DNA of 64,000 nucleotides, taken from Prevotella sp. 10(H) (lineage in GTDB: Bacteria > Bacteroidota > Bacteroidia > Bacteroidales > Dysgonomonadaceae). Positions 28,454-37,721 of the stretch are shown here, one piece after another. Below the pieces are notes generated by a model, which did no database searches, was not told the DNA's origin, and saw only the letters and a program-made list of their open reading frames with translations. Where the stretch lies: positions 1 to 64,000 of the forward strand of contig NZ_JOMI01000007.1 of the NCBI RefSeq assembly GCF_000711235.1, in the 5' to 3' direction. How positions within the stretch are numbered: the stretch's first letter is position 1; every line of letters starts with the position of its first letter. A program made the position numbers and the translations under genes.

Positions 28454-31159
28454 ATGGAAGGATTCCTTGTATTTCTATTGATTATAGTACTGATCAGCAT
28501 ATTCATAATTCCCATCATCTTACTGGTTAAAATGAGTTCTATCAGCCAAAATATCGATTATATAAGTCGTGATGTAAACAATCTGAATAAGAGGCTGACG
28601 GATTTACACAATCATACTGCTTCGGTAAAAGATCTTGATGTTATAATGGATGCGCTGGATGAAATAAATAATAAGAGTAAATACGCACCGGAATCACCTG
28701 TATTTCATAAGGAAACAGAAGACAAGCCCGTTACCATATCACCGGAAGAGATATTTAAAGAAGAAATTATTGCAGAAGCACCTGTACCGGAAACAATCGT
28801 AAAAGAACAGTCTCAACCGGAGATCAACGAACTAATCGAGCAGGAACCGGAGCCGATAGTTGAAGAAGTAATAGTAGAAGAAATTATTCCAGAATCTATT
28901 GTTGAAACTGTCATGGAAGAGAATATCGACGAACAACCACAAGAAGAATTAGCTTCTGAGTCAAACGATGAGCAAACGGCAGAAGAAGAAACTCCGCCGC
29001 CATTTGCAGCATTTGTTCGTAATGAAGAGGAAGAAAAAGTAACGGCAGAAATTCCACCAGTACAAGTTCCCCCTGTTTCTCCACCACCGCCAATCCATGT
29101 GGATGAAGAACCGGAAGATGAATATGAAGACAAGAACTTTATCGAAAAACTATTAGGTGACAACTGGTTGAGTAAGGTCGGAATTGTTACACTGGTACTG
29201 GGTATAGGTTTCTTTGTAAAGTATGCTATCGATCAGAACTGGATAAATGAAGTCGGCCGGGTAGGAATCGGTATCCTTACGGGAGGCATTATAATTGGTA
29301 TCGCTCATAAGCTGAAATTGAAGTATCATGTGTTTTCGTCCATACTTGTCGGTGGAGGAATCTCGGTCTTTTATATCACAATAACATTAGCATTCAGGGA
29401 ATATCAACTGTTTAATCAGACGATAGCATTTATTATACTCATTGCTATAACCATATTTTCAGTTATCCTTTCCTTGTATTACGACCGTAAAGAACTGGCA
29501 ATATTCTCCCTTTTAGGAGGCTTTGCTTCACCATTAATGGTAAGTACGGGAACGGGCAACTATATCGTGCTCTTCTCATATATATTGATATTGAATTCGG
29601 GGATGCTGGTTGTGTCATTTGTTAAAAAATGGAGGGTAATAGGAATAATCAGCTATGTGCTTACCCTTATATTCTTCTGGACATGGACATTAAGATATTT
29701 CGAAAATCAGTTTATACCGGTAACAATATTTGCAGTACTCTTCTTCGTTCAGTTCTATTTGCTGGCTCTCTTCGATCATTTTAAAGCTGAAAGTAAGATT
29801 ACCGCTTATCAGGCTTTTCTTATATTGACTAATAACTTGTCTGTATTTCTCGCCTGTATTTATGTTTTCGATAATTATGAATACGATGTCAGAGGACTTG
29901 TTACTATTGCTATTGCGGTAGTAAATGCTATCGTTATGCTGGCCTTGTTCAGACAGAGTAAAGTAGACCGCAACCTGATTTATATGATCATTGCCATGGT
30001 GATGACTTTTGTCAGTCTTGCTATCCCTATGCAGTTGCACGGGCATGTCATAACCATGTTCTGGGGGGCAGAAGTCGTTTTGCTATTATGGTTGTGGCAA
30101 ATGTCGAATATAAAGGTATTCCGTGTCGGGTTCCTTGTTATTGCCGTGCTGACGTTGATTTCTTATGCAATGGATGTCAATCATAACTATATGTATGACG
30201 AAGCATTGCCTTTCTTTGTAAACAGGATATTCATAACGGGATTGGTTGTAATAGCCAGCTTTATCATCAATATGTTCCTTTTGAAGAAAGAAGATCCTGA
30301 CTCCGATATTGAGCTGACGAAGTTCGATACGATATCTGTCGGAGCGGTTACCGGAGCATTTAAATTTGTGGTAGTTATTCTCACATATATTGTGCCGTAT
30401 CTTGAACTGAATTATCAATTGGAACTTTATACAGATACAGGCATGATTTCGAGTTTCCGTTGTTTGGCGCTGGCAACTTACACTTCCGTTTACATTGCAG
30501 TATTGGGAGCTATTTACAGAAAGACTGTAGTAAACAAAGCCCATATTTTTATTCTGTTATTCTTCTCCGTTATCTTATACACGTTCGTTTATAGTTATCT
30601 GGCTATCGATCTGCGCTTCGATATTTTCAGTCTGAATGCATATGGTACAAGTTATTTCGTGGTGCACCTTATTTCTCTGCCGGCAATAGCTTACATTATC
30701 TTCTTGCTGGCCAGAAATGTGAAGGCTTTATCTGAAGACTGGTTCTCACCATTATGCTGGTCGTTGGTTATTATGTCTGTAGCAATAATGAGCATCGAAC
30801 TTGATAATCTGGTTATACAACTGTTTGGAAATGTAGAGAATTACGAAGACTTATTATATGACGTCCATACGTTCGGATATCCTATACTTTGGGGTATTAT
30901 CGCTATGGTGCTTATGGTTTGGGGGCTGAAAAGCAAAGAGGTGCTTCTGCGGAAGATCTCTCTGATTTTCTTTGGAGTAATCATTATCAAGTTCTATGCA
31001 TATGATGTGTGGCGTATGTCACAGGCCGGACGTATAGTTTCATTTATCATGCTGGGGGTAATCCTATTACTGGTATCGTTTATGCAGCAGAAGATAAAGG
31101 TATTGGTTAAGGATGATAAGCCTTCAGTGGCGGAAGATCATACACAAGAACAGGAGTAA
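28454..31159 (+). CDS. DUF2339 polytopic membrane protein
   Basis: A 901-residue protein. One N-terminal membrane segment (about 4-25) is followed by a soluble helical piece. Then comes a long acidic, proline-rich, low-complexity linker (about 80-225, many EE/EP pairs and PPVSPPPPIH). The C-terminal ~670 residues form more than 20 membrane segments, opened by FIEKLLGDNWLSKVGIVTLVLGIGFFVKYAID, the DUF2339 signature. Function is unknown. The DUF3999 gene 11 bases downstream is its usual partner in many bacteria, so the two probably form an envelope complex. Confidence 0.88.
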   Translation: MEGFLVFLLIIVLISIFIIPIILLVKMSSISQNIDYISRDVNNLNKRLTDLHNHTASVKDLDVIMDALDEINNKSKYAPESPVFHKETEDKPVTISPEEIFKEEIIAEAPVPETIVKEQSQPEINELIEQEPEPIVEEVIVEEIIPESIVETVMEENIDEQPQEELASESNDEQTAEEETPPPFAAFVRNEEEEKVTAEIPPVQVPPVSPPPPIHVDEEPEDEYEDKNFIEKLLGDNWLSKVGIVTLVLGIGFFVKYAIDQNWINEVGRVGIGILTGGIIIGIAHKLKLKYHVFSSILVGGGISVFYITITLAFREYQLFNQTIAFIILIAITIFSVILSLYYDRKELAIFSLLGGFASPLMVSTGTGNYIVLFSYILILNSGMLVVSFVKKWRVIGIISYVLTLIFFWTWTLRYFENQFIPVTIFAVLFFVQFYLLALFDHFKAESKITAYQAFLILTNNLSVFLACIYVFDNYEYDVRGLVTIAIAVVNAIVMLALFRQSKVDRNLIYMIIAMVMTFVSLAIPMQLHGHVITMFWGAEVVLLLWLWQMSNIKVFRVGFLVIAVLTLISYAMDVNHNYMYDEALPFFVNRIFITGLVVIASFIINMFLLKKEDPDSDIELTKFDTISVGAVTGAFKFVVVILTYIVPYLELNYQLELYTDTGMISSFRCLALATYTSVYIAVLGAIYRKTVVNKAHIFILLFFSVILYTFVYSYLAIDLRFDIFSLNAYGTSYFVVHLISLPAIAYIIFLLARNVKALSEDWFSPLCWSLVIMSVAIMSIELDNLVIQLFGNVENYEDLLYDVHTFGYPILWGIIAMVLMVWGLKSKEVLLRKISLIFFGVIIIKFYAYDVWRMSQAGRIVSFIMLGVILLLVSFMQQKIKVLVKDDKPSVAEDHTQEQE

Positions 31160-31170
31160 AAAAGAAGCCG

Positions 31171-32370
31171 ATGAAAAAGTATTTATTTTTATCCTTTCTG
31201 ATGCTTTTGTCACAGACGATATTAAGCCAGTCTATGTGGCAGGAAAGTATTGATTCTGTAGAGCAAAGCGGATACTATAATATCCAGCTCGGACAGAGGC
31301 TGATCGCAAAATCGCTGAATAGTAATTTCTCGGATTTGAGGATATTTGACAACAAAAACAAAGAGGTTCCGTATTTTGTGCGTGCGGCTAGTCCTGTACA
31401 GGAAATAAACAGCTTTGAAAACTATGTGTTAAAACAGAATCAGGTAAAAGACAGTCTCAATATTGTCATTGTTGATAATCAGAAAGCAGAGAATATCGAT
31501 AGGTTTTACGTCGTTATACGCAGGGCTGATGTAAATAAATACGCTTCACTTAGAGGCAGCAATGATTTGAAGCAATGGTATATTGTTAGACAGAAGACAG
31601 GGGTTTCCGGATACGGAAATCCGGATGAAATACTCGTGCTCGATTTCCCACAAGGGAACTATCGCTATTATGAAATCACACTGGAAAATAATCAGAGTAG
31701 CCCGTTAGAGGTTATAAAAGTCGGGAAGATGAAGAATTCCAGTATATATGCACAGTTTTCAGAACTGGATTTAGGGACTTTCTCTCAAGTTGATAGTGCT
31801 GATAAGAAGACATATATCAGTTTTTCAAACACTATTGATACTTACCGCATTAATAAGTTGGAGTTCAATATAAGCAGTAAGACATATTATCTGCGTAGGG
31901 CGGTAATGTCGGATTCTTTATCTCATAGCCGTGCTGTATTTGACCTTTCGGCTAAGGGGAGCAATACTTTCTTTGTGAATGATTTTCTTTTCAGCAAGAA
32001 TACATCTGTTGTGATCGAGAACCATAGCAATCCTCCGTTAAAGATAGATTCGGTCAGGGCATACGGGCTTAACCGCTATATTTGTGCATATTTGGAAGAA
32101 GGACAGCAATATACTATTCAGGTAGGCAATAATGGCAATGCTGCACCAAAGTATGATATCGAGTACTTTCAGAATGATATTCCGGCTGATCTGCCAGTTA
32201 TTAAAACTAAAGGTTTTAAACGCATAGATATTCAGCAGGAATCGGATGTGAGACAGTTGTCATGGTTTGAGCGCCCCGTTTTTCTATGGACTGTAATCAT
32301 CCTTATCGGCTTATTCCTCTTTTTCATATGTGTGAAAATGGTGAAAGAAATGGGCGCAAAGAAGCCGTAA
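31171..32370 (+). CDS. DUF3999-type membrane-anchored periplasmic protein
   Basis: A 399-residue protein with an N-terminal signal peptide (YLFLSFLMLLSQTILSQ). A large beta-rich periplasmic domain starts WQESIDSVEQSGYYNIQLGQRLIAKSL. One C-terminal membrane helix (about 370-389, FLWTVIILIGLFLFFICVKM) ends in a short cytoplasmic tail. This layout and its position immediately after the DUF2339 gene identify the DUF3999 family. No activity is known. Confidence 0.82.
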   Translation: MKKYLFLSFLMLLSQTILSQSMWQESIDSVEQSGYYNIQLGQRLIAKSLNSNFSDLRIFDNKNKEVPYFVRAASPVQEINSFENYVLKQNQVKDSLNIVIVDNQKAENIDRFYVVIRRADVNKYASLRGSNDLKQWYIVRQKTGVSGYGNPDEILVLDFPQGNYRYYEITLENNQSSPLEVIKVGKMKNSSIYAQFSELDLGTFSQVDSADKKTYISFSNTIDTYRINKLEFNISSKTYYLRRAVMSDSLSHSRAVFDLSAKGSNTFFVNDFLFSKNTSVVIENHSNPPLKIDSVRAYGLNRYICAYLEEGQQYTIQVGNNGNAAPKYDIEYFQNDIPADLPVIKTKGFKRIDIQQESDVRQLSWFERPVFLWTVIILIGLFLFFICVKMVKEMGAKKP

Positions 32371-32375
32371 TTATC

Positions 32376-32412
32376 CACAAAAAAAGCAGAAAAGTTAATA
32401 CTCTTTTCTGCC
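32376..32412 (-). terminator. Terminator of the HU gene
   Basis: Read on the minus strand, GCAGAAAAG / CTTTTCTGC forms a 9-bp stem followed by TTTTTTTG. It lies between the convergent DUF3999 and HU genes, and it is better placed for HU. Confidence 0.8.
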
Positions 32413-32437
32413 CTTAATCTTTCTAATGTAATTTTGA

Positions 32438-32704
32438 TTACAATGCAGCTAAATCAGCACCGGCTTTAAACTTAACAGTTTTCTTAGCAGGGATGTTAAT
32501 AACAGCTTTAGTTCTAGGGTTGATACCTTTTCTTGCAGCTTTCTGTGTTACAGAGAATGTTCCGAAGCCAACTAGGGCTACTTTACCACCTGCTTTTACT
32601 TCTCCTGTTACTGATTCGATAAAAGCTTCCAAAGCTTTTTTAGAATCTACTTTGCTCAAGCCTGATTTTTCAGCAATAGCATTGATGAGTTCTGTCTTGT
32701 TCAT
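32438..32704 (-). CDS. HU family DNA-binding protein
   Basis: An 88-residue histone-like protein that bends and compacts DNA. It starts MNKTELINAIAEKSGLSKVD and contains the DNA-binding arm GFGTFSVTQKAARKGINPRT with the conserved PRT/NP turn. It is of normal HU length and is divergent from the rhomboid genes. Confidence 0.95.
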   Translation of the reverse strand: MNKTELINAIAEKSGLSKVDSKKALEAFIESVTGEVKAGGKVALVGFGTFSVTQKAARKGINPRTKAVINIPAKKTVKFKAGADLAAL

Positions 32705-32892
32705 AATAAAATTTGTAATGATTAATTAAACATTATATAACTGAAATATACGTTTTACTCTACAACTAGTTCTAAGTTTCAAATATAAGTGTTTTATTTA
32801 ATAATCATAAAAAAAAATAGGAAAAACTGACTGTAAATCGCAAAATATCTAAATGTAGACCCGATTTTGAATCAAAAGACAAAAAATATCTG

Positions 32893-32900
32893 TACTTTTG
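32893..32900 (+). promoter_or_regulatory. -7 element of the rhomboid operon
   Basis: TACTTTTG lies 32 bases before ATG 32933 and fits the TAnnTTTG consensus. Confidence 0.6.
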
Positions 32901-32932
32901 GGCTTTATTAAAACATATTTTTAGAAATCAGA

Positions 32933-33703
32933 ATGAATCAAAATAATGCGGGTTTTATGAACTCTATCCCGTTGGTTACACGGAATTTACTCATTATAAA
33001 TGTCCTCGTCTTTCTCGCAGATTCTCTATTATCGAAAGGTGGTGGTATGGTCAACTATCTCGGACTGCATTATTTCTCATCCGAGTTGTTTATGCCTCAC
33101 CAGATAATAACCTGCATGTTTATGCACGGGGATATAAGCCATCTGTTCTTCAACATGTTTGCCGTATTCATGTTCGGTCGCGTGCTGGAAACTGTATGGG
33201 GGCCTAAGAAGTTCTTGCTATACTACATGCTTACTGGAATCGGAGCCTCATTGCTTCAGTTATTGGTTATGTATTTGCGGATACAAAGCATAGAGGCCGA
33301 TATACCACCGGAATTGTTGCCCGAAATACTGGCAAAGGTTAAATCTGAAGGCCTCAGCTTGCTGATGAGTAACCGCAATTATGTTGATTCAACCCTAGGT
33401 GATCTGAATCTGCTGATTAACGGGGTGATGATCGGTGCTTCCGGTGCAGTTTTCGGCGTGTTAGTTGCGTTCGGGATGTTGTTTCCTAATGCTCAGCTGA
33501 TGCTTTTGTTCCCGCCGATTCCAATCAAAGCCAAATGGTTTGTGATAGGGTATGGAGTTCTTGAATTATCTTTGGGACTTGTAAACCGTACGGGAGACAA
33601 TGTCGCCCATTTTGCTCATCTGGGAGGATTGCTTACTGGTGTCTTAATATTGCTTTACTGGCGAAAGAAAGGATTTTTTACGAATGGGAATATACTCAAA
33701 TAA
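32933..33703 (+). CDS. Rhomboid intramembrane serine protease (first of two)
   Basis: A 256-residue polytopic protein that cleaves membrane helices. The catalytic Ser170 is in IGASGAVFG and His229 in VAHFAHLGG. MFMHGDISHLFFNMFAVFMFG is the conserved helix-2 motif. A hydrophilic insert (about 118-150) separates helices 3 and 4. The next rhomboid gene begins 20 bases before this one ends. The two plus the downstream EEP gene form one overlapping operon, with HU divergent upstream. Confidence 0.93.
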   Translation: MNQNNAGFMNSIPLVTRNLLIINVLVFLADSLLSKGGGMVNYLGLHYFSSELFMPHQIITCMFMHGDISHLFFNMFAVFMFGRVLETVWGPKKFLLYYMLTGIGASLLQLLVMYLRIQSIEADIPPELLPEILAKVKSEGLSLLMSNRNYVDSTLGDLNLLINGVMIGASGAVFGVLVAFGMLFPNAQLMLLFPPIPIKAKWFVIGYGVLELSLGLVNRTGDNVAHFAHLGGLLTGVLILLYWRKKGFFTNGNILK

Positions 33704-34568
33704 TATAAAGCCGATACTGCAGCGCAAGGATATACTCATACGGCTCATCGTCATCAATGTGAGTATATTCCTCATATTGGTCGTTGCCAATGTAACCAAG
33801 CTTTTTAATGTCGATATCACCGATCTGCTGGTGGATTATGTGGCTATACCTGCACGTCTGGATTTATTGGCCGAGCGTTTCTGGACTCCGTTGACATATA
33901 TGTTTGTTCATGAGAACTTTCTCCATATATTGTTCAATATGCTGATGCTATACTGGTTCGGGCAGATATTCCTTTCTTATTTCAATCCGAAGAGCCTGGG
34001 AAGCCTTTATATTCTCGGTGGATTGGCAGGTGCTGCTCTTTTCGTCCTAACCTTTAATACAATCCCAATGTTCGTGCAGATGAATAATGCACCTATGATC
34101 GGTGCATCGGCATCTGTTATGGCTATCATATTTGCTGCTGCATTTTACCGGCCCGATACAGAAGTAGTACTGTTTATTTTTGGCCGGATAAAGATCATAT
34201 ACATTGCACTCGTTATCTTTGTCCTCGATTTCGTCGGGCTGACAAGTACTGGCAATCCGGGAGGGCACATCGCACATATTGGCGGGGCATTAATGGGTTA
34301 CTTATATGCAAAGCAGTATCTGAAAGGGAAGGATATTACCCGGTGGCTCAACAAAGTCATCGATTCGGTCGTTAATCTTTTCAAGCCTAAATCAAAGGAA
34401 AAGATGAAGGTGAAATATAAGAAAAGAGAGAACGATTACAACTATAACCAACGTAAGAATACCGAGACGGAAGAAATAGACCGTATTCTGGACAAGCTTA
34501 AAGCTTCAGGTTACAACAGCCTGAGTAAGGAAGAAAAAAAACGATTGTTCGATGCCAGCAACAAGTAA
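33684..34568 (+). CDS. Rhomboid intramembrane serine protease (second of two)
   Basis: A 294-residue rhomboid with catalytic Ser142 (IGASASVMA) and His198 (GGHIAHIGGAL), and helix-2 motif HENFLHILFNMLMLYWFG. Unlike the first copy it carries a basic, soluble C-terminal extension of about 80 residues ending in EEIDRILDKLKASGYNSLSKEEKKRLFDASN, a domain seen after many Bacteroidetes rhomboids. It overlaps its neighbours by 20 and 17 bases, so expression is coupled. Confidence 0.93.
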   Translation: MGIYSNNIKPILQRKDILIRLIVINVSIFLILVVANVTKLFNVDITDLLVDYVAIPARLDLLAERFWTPLTYMFVHENFLHILFNMLMLYWFGQIFLSYFNPKSLGSLYILGGLAGAALFVLTFNTIPMFVQMNNAPMIGASASVMAIIFAAAFYRPDTEVVLFIFGRIKIIYIALVIFVLDFVGLTSTGNPGGHIAHIGGALMGYLYAKQYLKGKDITRWLNKVIDSVVNLFKPKSKEKMKVKYKKRENDYNYNQRKNTETEEIDRILDKLKASGYNSLSKEEKKRLFDASNK

Positions 34569-35703
34569 ACTCTTAGGAAATAAGATAGGCAAGGTGATAA
34601 AATACACCGTCTTTGCCACCAATATAATCGCAATCCTGTTTTTGCTTTCATCCTTACTTGCATGGAATATCGTTCCATCCAAAATGACTATTATAGCATA
34701 TCTGGGATTAGCTTTCCCCATCATCCTATTTATTAATATCGGCTATCTCATCCTATGGACTGTGTTTTGGCGATGGAAGTACGCTTTAGTACAGTTAGTA
34801 GTCATCCTTGCCTGCTGGCAACCTATATCCACTTGTTTTCCCGTACACTTCGAAACCAGTGCAAAAAACTTACCAGAGAACAGAATCAAAGTCCTTACCT
34901 ATAATGTCCGTGGCTTCAATTGGCTGAGAGGGGATAAAGCCCGCAGTAATCCGATGTGGGAATATATAACCCATAGCAATGCTGACATAATATGCTTTCA
35001 GGAGTTTGTTGTGTCGGAAACAAAAGGGAAGAATATGATTATCTCCGAAAGTGAATTGAATGGCATAATGAAAGATTATCCTTACCGTTCTATTATTGAG
35101 TTGGGTAGGCCACGGAAGAGTAAGAGATCATATAAATACGGTATTGCATGTTATTCAAAATTTCCCATAACCGAATCGCTGAAAGTCCCGATAGAGAGTA
35201 CCTATAATGGCTCCGGTTTATTCACATTGGAAATACAAGGACGGAAAGTCACCTTAGTGGTAAACCATCTTGAATCTAACAGGCTTACTTCCGAAGATAA
35301 AAAACTGTACAAGGATTTCCTTAAGACCCGTGACCGGGAATCTTTCGATGAAATGGCTAACACCCTACAGACCCGACTAGGTGCAGCTTATGAAATACGG
35401 GAAGCGCAAGCAAATATGATAAGGGCTTTCATGGATAAGCAGGAAGCCGATGCTACCATTGTTTGCGGCGACTTCAATGATACGCCTATTTCATATGCTT
35501 ATCATACGATAAAGGGAGATGATCTGGTCGATTCATATGCTAATTCAGGATTCGGGCAGGGTATTACCTACCATGAAAACTATTTTCTGGTGCGAATCGA
35601 CTTCATCCTGCATTCCAAAGCTTTTGAGTCCTATAACTGTACGGTCGACAAGGTCAAGTTCTCAGACCACTATCCCGTATGGACTTATCTCGCTTTTAAA
35701 TAG
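34552..35703 (+). CDS. Endonuclease/exonuclease/phosphatase family membrane protein
   Basis: A 383-residue protein. About three N-terminal membrane segments (to about 100) anchor a C-terminal EEP fold: KVLTYNVRGFNWL, ADIICFQEFV, VNHLESNR, VCGDFNDTP and the last SDHYPVW hold the catalytic residues. Substrates of such proteins may be DNA, lipids or phosphoesters, and the catalytic domain would face the periplasm or cytoplasm depending on topology. It overlaps the second rhomboid gene by 17 bases. The conserved association with rhomboids suggests a shared envelope role. Confidence 0.88.
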   Translation: MPATSKLLGNKIGKVIKYTVFATNIIAILFLLSSLLAWNIVPSKMTIIAYLGLAFPIILFINIGYLILWTVFWRWKYALVQLVVILACWQPISTCFPVHFETSAKNLPENRIKVLTYNVRGFNWLRGDKARSNPMWEYITHSNADIICFQEFVVSETKGKNMIISESELNGIMKDYPYRSIIELGRPRKSKRSYKYGIACYSKFPITESLKVPIESTYNGSGLFTLEIQGRKVTLVVNHLESNRLTSEDKKLYKDFLKTRDRESFDEMANTLQTRLGAAYEIREAQANMIRAFMDKQEADATIVCGDFNDTPISYAYHTIKGDDLVDSYANSGFGQGITYHENYFLVRIDFILHSKAFESYNCTVDKVKFSDHYPVWTYLAFK

Positions 35704-35713
35704 CGTTCCGATA

Positions 35714-37123
35714 TTACTTTTTCTCCAGTAATACAACATTCTCCACATGATGCGTATGCGGGAACATGTCTACAGGCTGTACCTTCACCACTCTGTACTT
35801 TTCATCCAACAGCGACAAGTCTCTTGCCTGCGTGGCCGGATTGCAACTGACATACACAATTCTTAGAGGCTCGGCAAATAAGATAGAATTAATCACATCA
35901 TCGTGCATGCCTGCCCGCGGCGGGTCGGTAATAATCACATCAGGACGTCCATGCTCATTGATAAACTCCTGTGTAAGTATATCCTTCATATCTCCGGCAT
36001 AGAATAGTGTATTATCTATAGTATTGTTCTGCGAGTTGAATTTCGCATCCTCGATAGCTTCTTCTACATATTCTATTCCGACTACCTTTTTGGCCTGACG
36101 GGCTACAAAATTGGCTATTGTTCCTGTACCGGTGTATAAATCATATACCAGTTCGTTTCCAGTCAATTGTGCAAAGTTACGTGTTATTTTATACAGGTTA
36201 TACGCCTGTTCGCTGTTTGTCTGATAAAATGATTTAGGGCCTATCTTAAATTTCAGTCCTTCCATTTCTTCATATATGAAGTCGTTTCCTTTCCATGTCA
36301 ATACCTCTTGGTCGGTAATCGTATCATTCGCTTTCTGATTGATAATATATAGCAAGGCAGTGATCTGCGGAAACTGATTCGCAACAGCTTTCAGTAAGTC
36401 TTCCCTTTGTTCTTTTTCATCATCATAGAATACAACAATTGCCATTAATTCACCTGTAGAAGAAGTGCGGATGATGAGATTACGCATCAGTCCGCCCCTG
36501 TTTCTCAGGTCGAAGAAAGTATATCCTTTATCGAAGCAATACTGACGGATAAAGTTTCGTATCCGGTTCGAAATATCATCCTGCAGCCAGCATTTATTTA
36601 TATCCAGTACTTTGTCGAACATACCCGGAATATGGAAGCCCAGTGCATTCATATTATCAAAGCTTTCGCCCGAATGTATCTGCTCCAATGTAAGCCATTT
36701 CTTGTTCGAAAATGTATATTCCAGCTTGTTACGGTAGAATTCTGTCTTATCCGAACCGAGGATAGGCGATATCTCCGGTAGTTCCACTTTCCCTATACGG
36801 GTCAGATTGTCCACCACCTGCTTGTGCTTGAATTTTAATTGCTCAGTATAGGGTAAAATCTGCCATTTACATCCGCCGCAGATTCCGAAGTGTTCGCAAA
36901 AGGCCTCTGTCCTGTCAGCAGAATAGGAGATGAAGCGCACAGGCTTACCCTCTGCATACTTGTTTTTCTTGCGTGTTATCTGCAGGTCGATAAGATCTCC
37001 CGGTACTACATAAGGAATAAATACGACCATATCGTTGACTTTGGCTATGGCCTTTCCTTCGGCAGCAATATCTATGACTGTTACATTTTCTATAAGTGGC
37101 AGTTCTTTTTTCTTTCGGCTCAT
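35714..37123 (-). CDS. rlmD: 23S rRNA (uracil-C5)-methyltransferase, RlmD/TrmA family
   Basis: A 469-residue enzyme using SAM to methylate C5 of a uracil in 23S rRNA. An N-terminal TRAM-like domain (to about 65) is followed by iron-sulphur cysteines CEHFGICGGCKW. The SAM fold shows LVYDLYTGTGTIANFVA, and ITDPPRAGMHDDV is the family motif. The catalytic Cys is in VYVSCNPATQARDL. Assignment to RlmD versus a paralogue (RumB/TrmA) is not certain, as Bacteroidetes have more than one. It is convergent with the EEP gene. Confidence 0.88.
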   Translation of the reverse strand: MSRKKKELPLIENVTVIDIAAEGKAIAKVNDMVVFIPYVVPGDLIDLQITRKKNKYAEGKPVRFISYSADRTEAFCEHFGICGGCKWQILPYTEQLKFKHKQVVDNLTRIGKVELPEISPILGSDKTEFYRNKLEYTFSNKKWLTLEQIHSGESFDNMNALGFHIPGMFDKVLDINKCWLQDDISNRIRNFIRQYCFDKGYTFFDLRNRGGLMRNLIIRTSSTGELMAIVVFYDDEKEQREDLLKAVANQFPQITALLYIINQKANDTITDQEVLTWKGNDFIYEEMEGLKFKIGPKSFYQTNSEQAYNLYKITRNFAQLTGNELVYDLYTGTGTIANFVARQAKKVVGIEYVEEAIEDAKFNSQNNTIDNTLFYAGDMKDILTQEFINEHGRPDVIITDPPRAGMHDDVINSILFAEPLRIVYVSCNPATQARDLSLLDEKYRVVKVQPVDMFPHTHHVENVVLLEKK

Positions 37124-37721
37124 TGATGTTTTTTTAGTGTCGGAATCGGCTGCAAAGATAGTTATTTTAGTTATGAATTGTAAGTTATGACTTATGAGTT
37201 TAACTGTTGAGAAAATAGGATAAGGTTGTTCACATAAATTAACTATATAATGTTAAAAAGTAACAAAAGTAACGGAATTAAGCTATTAGATGATAGCTTT
37301 AGCCATTAGCTTTTTTTATCTTCAATTTCTTATTTGCATATATTAACTATGTTTAGTTAAAAGGTAACAAAAGTAACGATTTTATAGCTAATAGCTGATA
37401 GCTTTTAGCCGTTAGCATAAGATGTTCTGATCTCTCGCAAAGACGCTAAGTCGCAAAAAGTAACAGGAACTAATTAATAATTAAAAATAAACAATTAATA
37501 ATCCCGTAACTTTGTAACTGCCCGCAGGACGAAGTAACTTGTAACTGCTATATCATTTCAAAGAACTAACAGCTAAAGGCTAAAAGCTATTTCTATATAG
37601 ATAAACGTTCAATCATAATATCCTACTTTCTCTTTGATTATTTACAGTTTATATAAGCCTTGTCGCTACTTTTTTGTAATTTTGCGTGCTTATTAAACAC
37701 GCTTAATATAAAAGTCACTAT
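37124..37721. other. 598-bp non-coding region between rlmD and argS
   Basis: No reading frame of worth is seen. It holds a 73-bp unit repeated at 37238 and 37342, a CGCAAAGACGCTAAGTCGCAAA word (37438-37459) of the kind widespread in Bacteroidota intergenic DNA, GTAACTTGTAACT words near 37505-37551, and a TAATTTTG -7 element (37677-37684) for argS. Confidence 0.7.
37238..37416. repeat. Two copies of a ~73-bp direct repeat
   Basis: 37238-37310 and 37342-37416 share ATTAACTAT, GTTAAAA-GTAACAAAAGTAACG and TAGCT-TTAG-TGATAGCTTT-TAGCC-TTAGC in the same order, about 75% identical. The period is 104 bases. The TAGC-rich half is itself weakly palindromic. Confidence 0.75.

Noticed and set aside
28813-29163. 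Serine-rich frame opposite the DUF2339 linker
   Set aside because: It is the complement of the Glu/Pro-rich low-complexity linker (GAA/TTC bias), which leaves the opposite strand open by composition.
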